Shown in pieces: positions 25,012 to 36,392 of a stretch of 40,704 nt of DNA. A model generated the notes under the pieces. The model was not told the DNA's origin. It did no database searches and saw nothing but the letters and a program-made list of their open reading frames with translations. Positions within the stretch are counted from its first letter, which is position 1, and every line of letters begins with the position of its first letter. The stretch is from Tissierellia bacterium (GTDB lineage: Bacteria; Bacillota; Clostridia; Tissierellales; Tissierellaceae), in the NCBI GenBank assembly GCA_012520755.1, contig JAAYNS010000016.1, forward strand, positions 1 to 40,704. Reading direction: 5' to 3'. The position numbers and the translations under genes are program-made.

Positions 25012-26217
25012 TTAATAATCTGAATTTGTCACCCATGTTAAGGCTTCAATATATCTATTCATAAACTTTTCTTGACTGATGTCGGTATCTGTAAGCTTGC
25101 TTTCCATCTCCATCCATCTTAGGTTTTCATAGTTTAGAATCATATCTAGCATTTCTCTAATTTCATTACATTTCCCAAGCAATGCATCTTTTACATCATC
25201 ACTTAAAGGTAATTCATCTAATATTTCCTTCATATCTCGATTTGTAAGAACATCAATAGAGGAAAACATTCCTGTTAAGAAATAATCTAATTTTTTATTC
25301 CTCATACCAATATCGATTGCCAATAACTCCATGAGCTTGGCTCTTATCAAACAAGTTTTGATTAGTTCTTTGTTTTCTACAGTCTGTACATCTCTTAATA
25401 ACAATACATAGATCCATTTACTGATTTCAATTATGCCCAATTGAACTAATGCGTGTTTTATAGAAATTATCTTATTTCTTGTACCAAGAAGGGCAGAATT
25501 GGCCAATTTCAATAATTTATAAACCAGACCTAAATCCGATTGAATAACCTCCGCCATCTTTTGAAAGTCTGGTTCTTTTTGATTTAGCATCTCTAATATC
25601 AGAATTAGGTTTACATTCAGATTATCTACTTCTTTACTTTTTATTATCACTGGCTTACTAAAGAAATATCCTTGGAAATAGTCATATCCCATATCTAAAG
25701 CTAATTTATACTCTTCTCTTGTTTCTACTTTTTCAGCCAAGAACTTTATCCTATTTTTATACTTACTTATTAGTTTTCTTTGTATTTCATGCTCTACAAA
25801 AGGAAACTCAACTTTTACAATATCTGCGATTTCTAATAAGGGAAGACTAGATTCATCAAATATGTAATCGTCAAGGGCTATGGTATATCCTTTATCACTT
25901 ATTTTTTTACATGCTTCAATAAGCTCATCAGTAATTTCAACTCTCTCTAAGATTTCCACAACAGTTAATTCTTTAGGCAGTATTAAGGGAATTTGCTCAA
26001 TAAGCATTTTCTCAGAAAAGTTAATAAAACCCTTGGTTCCATCGGTAAGTTCAGAAAAATGCATGTTTAGGTATGAATTACTAATTAATTCTGCTGTAGC
26101 TTGATTATCATCAGATCCCTCATAAAGATTGTTCATACCTCTACGATATAATAACTCATATCCCAATACATTCATTTTTCTATCAAAGATTGGTTGTCGG
26201 GCTACATAGATATCCAT
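25012..26217 (-). CDS. EAL-HDOD domain signalling protein (YuxH-like)
   Basis: A 401-residue protein. Residues 1-200 are an EAL domain of the divergent kind found with HDOD: MDIYVARQPIFDRKMNVLGYELLYR, FINFSEKML, VVEILERVEI, TIALDDYIFD, ADIVKVEF, LAEKVETREE and FQGYFFSKP. Several metal/substrate residues (Glu, Asn, Glu, Asp-Asp, Lys, Glu, Gln) are in place, but the DFGTG loop 6 is replaced by DYIFDE, so cyclic-di-GMP hydrolysis is doubtful. Residues ~205-400 are an HDOD domain (MAEVIQSDLGLVYKLLKLANSALLG, ISIKHALVQLGIIEISKWI), which lacks HD-phosphodiesterase residues and is thought to be a protein-interaction module. The frame opens at a GTG nine bases upstream that overlaps the ribosome-binding site; the ATG matching the family start is used. 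Confidence 0.87.
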   Translation of the reverse strand: MDIYVARQPIFDRKMNVLGYELLYRRGMNNLYEGSDDNQATAELISNSYLNMHFSELTDGTKGFINFSEKMLIEQIPLILPKELTVVEILERVEITDELIEACKKISDKGYTIALDDYIFDESSLPLLEIADIVKVEFPFVEHEIQRKLISKYKNRIKFLAEKVETREEYKLALDMGYDYFQGYFFSKPVIIKSKEVDNLNVNLILILEMLNQKEPDFQKMAEVIQSDLGLVYKLLKLANSALLGTRNKIISIKHALVQLGIIEISKWIYVLLLRDVQTVENKELIKTCLIRAKLMELLAIDIGMRNKKLDYFLTGMFSSIDVLTNRDMKEILDELPLSDDVKDALLGKCNEIREMLDMILNYENLRWMEMESKLTDTDISQEKFMNRYIEALTWVTNSDY

Positions 26218-26333
26218 AGCACTCACCTTTCCTTATGTATTCCATCTCTAAGGCTTACTCCTTTTATCTATAAATAATCTTTACCCAATATTTTACACTT
26301 TTATCCTGTGCTTTTATTAAATAATTAATTATT

Positions 26334-26792
26334 TTACCCTTCTTCGGAAAAATCATCTTCTTCAAAATTCGTACTGACTTCAATTCGAACTAAAGCACGT
26401 CGTACCCCTACGCCTAAGCTTTGATAGCGAAGCTCTTCTGTTCTTTCTAATATACCTGCTTCTGCTTCTTCACGATCTCTTATAGCGCGTTCTAGGTCTA
26501 TTTCTTCAGGTTTTTGTGCTATGGTGCTATATATGTTTACACTTGTATTGTCCACCTCAACTACACCGCCAAATACGGCTAATTTTTTCTCCATACCATC
26601 GTTAATAATTCGAAGGATACCGTCACCTAGTACTGTGGAGACTGGTTCATGACCAGGCAATACACCAAAATCACCGTCTACACAACGCATAATAACCATA
26701 TCAGCTTCTTCAGATAATTTTAATCCTCGAGGTGTAGTTATATTTAAGATTATTTTTTTTGCCTCTAATAAACTGGTCTCTTGTTCCATCAT
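26334..26792 (-). CDS. atpC: ATP synthase F1 subunit epsilon
   Basis: About 152 residues. An N-terminal beta-sandwich (IILNITTPRGLKLSEEADMVIMRCVDGDFGVLPGHEP) and a C-terminal two-helix domain (DLERAIRDREEAEAGILERTEELRYQSLGVGVRRALVRIEV). Epsilon links the gamma stalk to the c-ring and inhibits ATP hydrolysis. It is longer than the usual 130-140 residues owing to a short acidic tail (STNFEEDDFSEEG). An upstream in-frame GTG lies within the ribosome-binding site AAGGTGG; the tandem ATGATG after it is the start, one base beyond the atpD stop codon. Last gene of the operon; only a weak AT-rich inverted repeat follows. Confidence 0.93.
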   Translation of the reverse strand: MMEQETSLLEAKKIILNITTPRGLKLSEEADMVIMRCVDGDFGVLPGHEPVSTVLGDGILRIINDGMEKKLAVFGGVVEVDNTSVNIYSTIAQKPEEIDLERAIRDREEAEAGILERTEELRYQSLGVGVRRALVRIEVSTNFEEDDFSEEG

Positions 26793-26793
26793 A

Positions 26794-29053
<2,260 letters not shown>

Positions 29054-29065
29054 ATTAGTACCTCC

Positions 29066-31100
<2,035 letters not shown>

Positions 31101-31113
<13 letters not shown>

Positions 31114-31655
31114 TGTGAATCCTCCATCTTAGCTAGAGTTTCCTCAAAAATCTTATCTTGAGTGTCATTGTCCATATTTTCAGTAATATATTTTTTGGCC
31201 ATAAGAGAAGCTAGTTCGATTATATATTGACGCGTTTCATCTTGTAAACGCTTTTTCTCAGCTACTATACTATCTAATGAGCGTTTTTTCAACTCAGATG
31301 CCTCTTCTCTGGCTTCATCAATAATTAACTTGCTCTCAGCAACAGCCTTGATGCGAGCATCCTCAAGGATTTCCATTCGCTCTTTATCTATTTCTTTTAT
31401 TTTTTTGTCATATTCTGCAATAAGCTCATTTGCTTTAGCCATAGTTGCATCTGAATCATCAATCTTGTTTTGAATCTTATTAGTTCGTTCTTCCAAAAAT
31501 TCTTTAACTGGTTTATAAAGAATAAAGGTTAGGGCAATAGCTAAAATAATTGCGTTTAACAATTGGATGCCACTACTAATAAAGGTTTGGTTATCCAATG
31601 CAAAAACACGACCTTCAGGCAGAGCTTGAGCTAAAAACACAATCTCACTACGCAA
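31101..31655 (-). CDS. atpF: ATP synthase F0 subunit b
   Basis: 184 residues. One N-terminal transmembrane helix (about 30-48, LLNAIILAIALTFILYKPV) and a long charged coiled coil forming the peripheral stalk (EERTNKIQNKIDDSDATMAKANELIAEYDKKIK and onward). The N-terminus before the helix is longer than usual, with ~27 residues. The start is a TTG nine bases after AGGAGG; no in-frame ATG precedes the membrane helix. Overlaps atpH. Confidence 0.92.
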
Positions 31656-31705
31656 TTCAAATGACCTCCTTTCCTCTGTCTTGTTTCAGATTTATAAAAC
31701 ACATT

Positions 31706-31978
31706 TTATCCAAGAAGACTCATTAAAATATCTACCAATGGATTTGCAAAAAGCATGATAATAGAAACTAAAAGTCCGTAAATACCAGACGTTTCACACA
31801 TTGCTAAACCAACAAACATAGCACTTCTAATATCATCAGCAGCTTCTGGCTGTCTTGCTATTGACTCCATCGCCTGACAAGCAACTCTTGACTGCCCAAA
31901 TGTAGTTGTCACCCCGTTAAGAAGTGCAATTGCTGATGCAATATGAATTATACCAATAACTAATGCTACTGTTTCCAT
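31706..31978 (-). CDS. atpE: ATP synthase F0 subunit c (probable Na+-binding type)
   Basis: 90 residues, two membrane helices joined by the polar loop ARQPEA that contacts gamma and epsilon. The ion-carrying Glu is E62 in MCETSGIY. Around it are Q29 in helix 1, T63 and Y67, which match the Na+-ligand set of Ilyobacter tartaricus c (Q32, E65, S66, Y70) with the Ser-to-Thr exchange seen in other Na+ enzymes. Helix 1 reads GVTTTFGQS where most c subunits have a GxGxGxGxG repeat. An in-frame TTG five codons upstream lies in the ribosome-binding site GGAGG; the ATG of METVALV is the start. Confidence 0.94.
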   Translation of the reverse strand: METVALVIGIIHIASAIALLNGVTTTFGQSRVACQAMESIARQPEAADDIRSAMFVGLAMCETSGIYGLLVSIIMLFANPLVDILMSLLG

Positions 31979-32050
31979 AATAATTTCCTCCAATCAAATT
32001 TTTATTGTATTTTATTTTTTATATTATTTGACAATTTATTCACTAATAAC

Positions 32051-32728
32051 TTATGAGGCAGCACTTTCAACATACATAATACTTATGATAACAAATATAT
32101 AGGTCTGTATAGTACCAAATATAACATCAAAGAAGCCATGTAATAATGCAGGTATGCCAAACTGGACAAATAAGGGCGTTAGTGAATAATATAGTGTCAG
32201 AATGATTGTTCCTGAAAGCATATTACCAAAAAGCCTGAAACTTAACGAAACAGGCTTTGCTAATTCTCCAATCAGATTTAAAGGGAAAAATACAAAATGT
32301 GGATTAAAAAAACTTTTCAGATATTGGCCTTTTTGATGTTTAAAACCCATAATGATCATGAGTGAGAAACTAGCAAAGGCCAGTGCAAACGTAGTTGCCC
32401 AATCTGCTGTTGGAGCCCTAAGCCCAAAAATACTGAACATACTAGATGAGAAAATGAATACAAACACCATAAAGTACCATGGCGCTATATAGGATAAATT
32501 TTTACCCAAGGCATTTGTAGCAAAATTGTCAAAAACCTCCACAATAATTTCTACTACATTTTGAAAACCTGTGGGTACAAGTTTGAAACTTTTTAGTTTA
32601 ATACGTGCGATAATTGCAAGAGCTATAATAATCGACATAATAATCCATGTGTTAAATATTGTTTCTGTAATCCAAATTTCAGTCCCTGCCACATCCAAAA
32701 CCCAAAGATTATCTATGTTTAAATTCAA
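32051..32728 (-). CDS. atpB: ATP synthase F0 subunit a
   Basis: 225 residues with five to six membrane helices. The essential Arg of helix 4 lies in SLSFRLFGNMLSG; FNPHFVFFPLNLIGELAKPVSL precedes it, and the C-terminal helix IFGTIQTYIFVIISIMYV follows. It forms the two ion half-channels beside the c-ring. The frame starts with TTG after AGGTGGTGA; the residues that follow (MNLNIDNLWV) fit the family N-terminus, so a TTG start is accepted. Downstream gap to atpE holds only a short AT-rich stretch. Confidence 0.94.
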   Translation of the reverse strand: MNLNIDNLWVLDVAGTEIWITETIFNTWIIMSIIIALAIIARIKLKSFKLVPTGFQNVVEIIVEVFDNFATNALGKNLSYIAPWYFMVFVFIFSSSMFSIFGLRAPTADWATTFALAFASFSLMIIMGFKHQKGQYLKSFFNPHFVFFPLNLIGELAKPVSLSFRLFGNMLSGTIILTLYYSLTPLFVQFGIPALLHGFFDVIFGTIQTYIFVIISIMYVESAAS

Positions 32729-32749
32729 TGATTATCACCACCTATGTTT

Positions 32750-33163
32750 TTATTCATTCTTCCAAGTCCTAATAGTATACAATGACAACTGGAAAGCAAA
32801 TACGCCAGCTACCACACCCAACAGACTAATCTGTGGCACAACAGCACCTATAAAGAAGGCTATACCAGAAATTAAAAGTCTTAGTATATGTTGCAAACCA
32901 GCATAGTTACCAACCTTTTTTTTCTCCATTGACATTATATTGTCCACGGTACGCTCTAACATAAAAACTTTAAGGATACTAGTAGTTGAGCTTATGAGGA
33001 CGCCTAAAAAAAACGGAAGAAAAGCCACTGAACGATAATAGATTACAGAAATTATAATGCATATCAATGATATAATTAGAATTGATGTGACCATCCTCTT
33101 TGCTAAACCAGATATTTTCATGATACCCCTCTTCTTTATAATCTGCCCCTTGTCCTCTGTCAT
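32750..33163 (-). CDS. atpI: ATP synthase subunit I
   Basis: Up to 137 residues with four membrane helices (SILIISLICIIISVIYYRS; FLPFFLGVLISSTTSILKVFML; LLISGIAFFIGAVVP; LGVVAGVFAFQLSLYTI). AtpI is an F0 assembly factor that helps c-ring formation and may affect Mg2+ uptake. The first ATG overlaps the atpZ stop by 4 bases. A second ATG 42 bases on, after GAGGGG, would give 123 residues starting MKISGLAKR, and cannot be excluded. Confidence 0.88.
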   Translation of the reverse strand: MTEDKGQIIKKRGIMKISGLAKRMVTSILIISLICIIISVIYYRSVAFLPFFLGVLISSTTSILKVFMLERTVDNIMSMEKKKVGNYAGLQHILRLLISGIAFFIGAVVPQISLLGVVAGVFAFQLSLYTIRTWKNE

Positions 33164-33405
33164 TTTTCATCCTTTTGGTCCTTAGATATGTTGAACAAGA
33201 CCCTAATAGCTGCACCTACTCCTAGTAGAGAAAAAATCAATAATAACCAGGGAGATGTGCCTAAAAAACCATCTAGGTACTTGCCTAACATGACGCCAAC
33301 AAATACTGATGATGCCATTGTTACTCCAATCTGTGAGAAGTTGGCTAAGCCACGCAGAGTTCCTCTATTCTTAGTTCCTTTATCTTTATTTGGCTCCTTA
33401 GTCAA
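33160..33405 (-). CDS. atpZ: AtpZ/AtpI-type small F0 accessory protein
   Basis: 81 residues, two membrane helices (QIGVTMASSVFVGVMLGKYLD and WLLLIFSLLGVGAAIRVLFNI), a lysine-rich N-terminus and tail. The Gly-rich GKYLDGFLGTSPW turn is typical of the AtpZ family that precedes atpI in Firmicutes; AtpZ and AtpI are thought to act together in F0 assembly or Mg2+/Ca2+ handling. AGGAGG is six bases before a TTG, the only plausible start. First gene of the operon, coupled to atpI by a 4-base overlap. Confidence 0.88.
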   Translation of the reverse strand: MTKEPNKDKGTKNRGTLRGLANFSQIGVTMASSVFVGVMLGKYLDGFLGTSPWLLLIFSLLGVGAAIRVLFNISKDQKDEK

Positions 33406-33451
33406 AATAGCCTCCTAATAACACCAATAATAGTGTCCCTAACATAATTTT

Positions 33452-33480
33452 GGTGCTCAAAAGTTAAATAAATGAGCACC
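33452..33480 (-). other. 5' hairpin in the atp operon leader
   Basis: GGTGCTCA and TGAGCACC form a perfect 8-bp stem with a 13-base loop, about 16 bases from the predicted transcript start. There is no adjacent T run, so it looks like a message-stabilising or regulatory stem. Confidence 0.55.
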
Positions 33481-33502
33481 CTAGCATAATACATTGTCAT
33501 AA

Positions 33503-33532
33503 ATTTTATCACAAAATTTGAGAAATTGTCAA
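33503..33532 (-). promoter_or_regulatory. Promoter of the ATP synthase operon
   Basis: On the minus strand TTGACA, 18 bases, TAAAAT. Start of transcription expected near 33496, giving a ~90-base leader before atpZ. Confidence 0.7.
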
Positions 33533-33827
33533 GTTTTAACCCTTTACAAGTTCTATCTATAAAGCTCATCATTTAGAGCTTTAGGGATCATTATTTATCA
33601 AATAAAATAATATGTTAAAAATTTGTCTACCTAGAATCAACATATTGACTTCATAGGTATTCTTCTTTTCGACATAAATAAAACCATAAATATCTTTAGC
33701 TTTTATAGAAAAAGACCTTTATGGTTTATATTCTGTATATTAATTTAATTTTATTCTATTTAAAAGCTATTATTTACTTTGTATAGTAAACTTTACTTCT
33801 TTAATTAAGTAGAGATAAGTATTTGGA
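33533..33827. other. Non-coding interval between the bactofilin gene and the atp promoter
   Basis: About 295 AT-rich bases. It holds a terminator-like hairpin (33681-33727), a 7-bp inverted repeat AAAGCTC/GAGCTTT (33561-33582) and a loose TACCTA/TAGGTA pair. Only tiny frames of about 12 codons exist; none has a convincing ribosome-binding site. No known RNA class was recognised. Confidence 0.5.
33672..33727 (-). terminator. Candidate terminator of the deacetylase-bactofilin operon
   Basis: AAACCATAAA and TTTATGGTTT form a perfect 10-bp stem with a long 27-base loop, followed on the minus strand by TATTTATG. The long loop and weak T run lower confidence. Confidence 0.4.
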
Positions 33828-34490
33828 TTATTCATCCCTGCCATCTTCATCACTAAATACATTCAATGAGCCTTTAATCTTAGCCCCTTCTTCAATTGAT
33901 ATTGATTTTGATGATACATTTCCCTTAACCACTGAATTTGAACCCATAATAACAGAAGTTGAAGCATTTATATCGCCAATAATTTTGCCATCTAAAAATA
34001 GTGTAGTACAGTTTGCATTTCCTGTTATTTGTGAGTCTTTGGATATAGTTATCTTACCACCGTTGGTAATATTTCCATTCACCGTGCCTTTTAAGGAAAT
34101 GGTACTACCACCCTTTACATCCCCTTCAATATGCCCACTTATTATTATATCGTTTTCCCCTGAAACATCCCCATTAATACTGCCTTTGATAACTAAGTTT
34201 TCTTTAGAAGAAATTGAACCGTCAATAACAGTGCTTTCAGAAATAATAGTAGCTTCTTTTTGGGTACTAGTATTAATTTCTTTATTTACATTTTTAAAAT
34301 CAATTTTTGATGGAGGATTTACTTTCTTTTCAGGTATATCAGCTTCTTTGTTTTCAAGAACAGTTTTAGATTCTTCATCCTCGCCTATCTTGTTTTTCAC
34401 ATTCATAATTTCATCTAGCGCTATGAAAAAATTACTTTTCTCCTTTGATTTATCCTTTTCATTCATACCATTTTGTGGCTCTTTACTCAT
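33828..34490 (-). CDS. Bactofilin (polymer-forming cytoskeletal protein)
   Basis: About 220 residues. The N-terminal ~100 residues are charged and disordered (many Lys, Glu, Asn). Residues ~95-210 form the right-handed beta-helix of bactofilins, seen as short repeats: ESTVIDGSISSKENLVIKGSINGDVSG, GHIEGDVKGGSTISLKGTVNGNIT, GKITISKDSQITGNA, GKIIGDINASTSVIMGSNSVVKGNV. Bactofilins self-assemble into filaments, often at the membrane, and position wall-modifying enzymes. The longest frame begins 12 codons upstream, inside the end of the deacetylase gene; GGGGAGGG seven bases before the inner ATG of MSKEPQNG sets the start. Cotranscribed with the deacetylase. Confidence 0.88.
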   Translation of the reverse strand: MSKEPQNGMNEKDKSKEKSNFFIALDEIMNVKNKIGEDEESKTVLENKEADIPEKKVNPPSKIDFKNVNKEINTSTQKEATIISESTVIDGSISSKENLVIKGSINGDVSGENDIIISGHIEGDVKGGSTISLKGTVNGNITNGGKITISKDSQITGNANCTTLFLDGKIIGDINASTSVIMGSNSVVKGNVSSKSISIEEGAKIKGSLNVFSDEDGRDE

Positions 34491-34509
34491 GTTCTTTCCC
34501 TCCCCTTTT

Positions 34510-35454
34510 TTAATCTCTATATGCAAAAATTATTGGAATAACAGTACTATCAAGCTTCTCAACCCTATAATTGTTTTCTTTATAATAATCAATTATCATT
34601 GGCAAGGCTTGGTAGGTTTCTTTTTTAGAATTTGAATCATGCATTAAAACAATAATTCTATTATAATGAATGCTACGTGTTTTTACAGCTTCCATTATAC
34701 TGGATTTTGTAGAACCCTTAAGTCCATCGCCAGTATCTACATTCCAGTCATAGTAAGTAAAACCTCTTCTGAGCATTTCAGAGATAATTTCCTTATATAT
34801 AGTGTTGTTATAAGTATTTACACTTCCTCCAGGAAATCTAAAAATCTCTGCCCTTACTCCAGTAATTTCATATATATGGTTATAAATTTTATAGAAATCA
34901 TCTAAATATGCATCTACAGAATTATATATTTCATCATAAACATGAGTTGCTGTATGTATACCTATAGCATGTCCACGATTTACGATCTCTTTATAAATGG
35001 ATATGCTCAAGTCATCATCTTTGTAAGTTACAAAAAATGTTGCTTTAATATTATGTTCATCTAAGGTGTCTAATATTTTTAGGGTCAATGAGGATGGTCC
35101 ATCGTCAAAAGTCAAATATGCAATTTTTTCATTGGATTCACTAGGAATAAAAGCTTTCCTTTCAACATATAAGTCATCATACTTTTTTTGATAAGGCAAG
35201 CTATCTTTAATGAGCTTGATAGTATTCAAATCATAGTATTGTGAAGGTGAACTTACAACTGACGGCATAATAATTGAATCCAAAGAAAAAACACTAGTAT
35301 AATCTAATGAATTATCAGCGCTATGTAATTGCTCCTTGAGTAAAAGATTGCTTCTGAATAAAAAAGCAACTAAAATATAAGGTGCAAATATAATAATAAG
35401 AATTACTGTTATTATTAGATGTTTATAAAATCTGACGCTTCTAAAATAGCCCAC
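34510..35454 (-). CDS. Membrane-anchored polysaccharide deacetylase (NodB domain)
   Basis: A 314-residue protein. Residues ~12-34 are one membrane helix (HLIITVILIIIFAPYILVAF) with a short basic cytoplasmic N-terminus, so the catalytic domain faces outward. The NodB fold carries TFDDGP (catalytic Asp and metal Asp), HTATH (metal His pair), FRFPGGSVN, YYDWNVDTGD and IVLMHDS (catalytic His). It removes acetyl groups from GlcNAc or MurNAc in the cell wall, as do PgdA-type enzymes. The start is a GTG with only a weak ribosome-binding site (GGATGGGA), but no better in-frame start precedes the membrane helix. The bactofilin gene begins 20 bases after its stop. Confidence 0.87.
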   Translation of the reverse strand: MGYFRSVRFYKHLIITVILIIIFAPYILVAFLFRSNLLLKEQLHSADNSLDYTSVFSLDSIIMPSVVSSPSQYYDLNTIKLIKDSLPYQKKYDDLYVERKAFIPSESNEKIAYLTFDDGPSSLTLKILDTLDEHNIKATFFVTYKDDDLSISIYKEIVNRGHAIGIHTATHVYDEIYNSVDAYLDDFYKIYNHIYEITGVRAEIFRFPGGSVNTYNNTIYKEIISEMLRRGFTYYDWNVDTGDGLKGSTKSSIMEAVKTRSIHYNRIIVLMHDSNSKKETYQALPMIIDYYKENNYRVEKLDSTVIPIIFAYRD

Positions 35455-35523
35455 AATATCCCATCCATTTTTTATAGTTCTTTATTCAATTAATAGTCAA
35501 AAAGAACGTACCAATAATTAGAA

Positions 35524-35552
35524 ATTATATATCATATTATGATATTAGTCAA
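35524..35552 (-). promoter_or_regulatory. Promoter of the deacetylase-bactofilin operon
   Basis: On the minus strand TTGACT, 17 bases, TATAAT; leader of about 60 bases. Confidence 0.75.
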
Positions 35553-35594
35553 GATGTTACAAGCTTCGACTATTTCTATTATAGAAGGGTTAGG

Positions 35595-35632
35595 CAAACA
35601 CAAAAAGTAGAGCATTATTTTACTCTACTTTT
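35595..35632 (-). terminator. Intrinsic terminator of the iron-chelate ABC operon
   Basis: AAAAGTAGAG and its exact complement form a 10-bp stem with a 10-base loop followed on the minus strand by a T-rich run, 7 bases after the ATPase stop codon. Confidence 0.8.
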
Positions 35633-35639
35633 GTAATAA

Positions 35640-36392
35640 CTAATATATGGCTACTGGCCCGTGGGGACCATCTATTATTTCTATTTTAGTTTCAAAAATA
35701 TCTGATAAGAGTTCTGAGTCCATAACCTCTTCTACCCTTCCAAAGGCAGCGATTTGTCCATTCTTCATAGCACAAATTCTATCGGAATATTTGGCTGCAA
35801 AATTTATATCATGCATAACAGTCAGGATTGTTCTTCCAAATTCATTAGATGCACGTCTTAAGTGCTCCATCATTTGAACAGATCGGGCAACATCTAGATT
35901 GTTCAAGGGTTCATCCAAAAGTACATATTCCGTCTCTTGGCACAAAACCATTGCTACATAGGCCCTTTGTCTTTGACCTCCAGAAAGCTCATCTAAATAT
36001 CTATTTTCTAAGTCACTTAAACCCAAAAAATCAATATATTTTGAAACAATCTCCTCATCTTCATTTGTTAATCTTCCTCCTGAATAAGGAAAACGTCCAA
36101 ACCCAGCTAATTGTCTAACAGTAAGTCTAGTTATAAAATGATTTTCTTGTCGAAGGATAGTCAAAATTTTTGCTAAGTCTTGTGATTTAGAACTCGAAAC
36201 ATCCATATTTGCCACCTTAATTTGCCCTTCATCCATATCCAAAAGCCTTCCAATCATCAAAAGGCTGGTAGATTTTCCAGCACCATTTGGTCCAATTAAA
36301 GAAGTTAGACCAGCTTTTGGTATGTTGATATTTAAAGGTCCTATTTGTACCTCATCAGTATATGTCTTTTTAGCATTAGTAATTTCTATCAT
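35640..36392 (-). CDS. Iron-chelate (siderophore) ABC transporter ATP-binding protein, FepC/YclP type
   Basis: 250 residues. Walker A GPNGAGKST at 34-42, Q-loop LRQENHF, signature LSGGQRQR, Walker B YVLLDEPLNNLD, switch His in VMHDINFAAKYSDRI. It powers siderophore import through the two FecCD permeases encoded upstream. The ATG overlaps the preceding permease stop by 4 bases, and AAGGAAGGGG precedes it. Last gene of a four-gene operon with a Fur site at its promoter. Order and sequence resemble the Bacillus YclNOPQ petrobactin importer, but the chelate cannot be named from sequence. Confidence 0.91.
   Translation of the reverse strand: MIEITNAKKTYTDEVQIGPLNINIPKAGLTSLIGPNGAGKSTSLLMIGRLLDMDEGQIKVANMDVSSSKSQDLAKILTILRQENHFITRLTVRQLAGFGRFPYSGGRLTNEDEEIVSKYIDFLGLSDLENRYLDELSGGQRQRAYVAMVLCQETEYVLLDEPLNNLDVARSVQMMEHLRRASNEFGRTILTVMHDINFAAKYSDRICAMKNGQIAAFGRVEEVMDSELLSDIFETKIEIIDGPHGPVAIY

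Noticed and set aside
33555-33740. Two tiny minus-strand frames of about 12 codons in the gap before the atp promoter (MIPKALNDELYR and MSKRRIPMKSIC)
   Set aside because: No proper ribosome-binding site, no known peptide, and length is within chance for AT-rich DNA. The first overlaps an inverted repeat.
33823-34635. Plus-strand open frame of 270 codons opposite the bactofilin gene
   Set aside because: It mirrors the regular repeat codons of the bactofilin beta-helix, has no ribosome-binding site or recognisable domain, and runs across the end of the deacetylase gene. The minus-strand protein is a clear family member.
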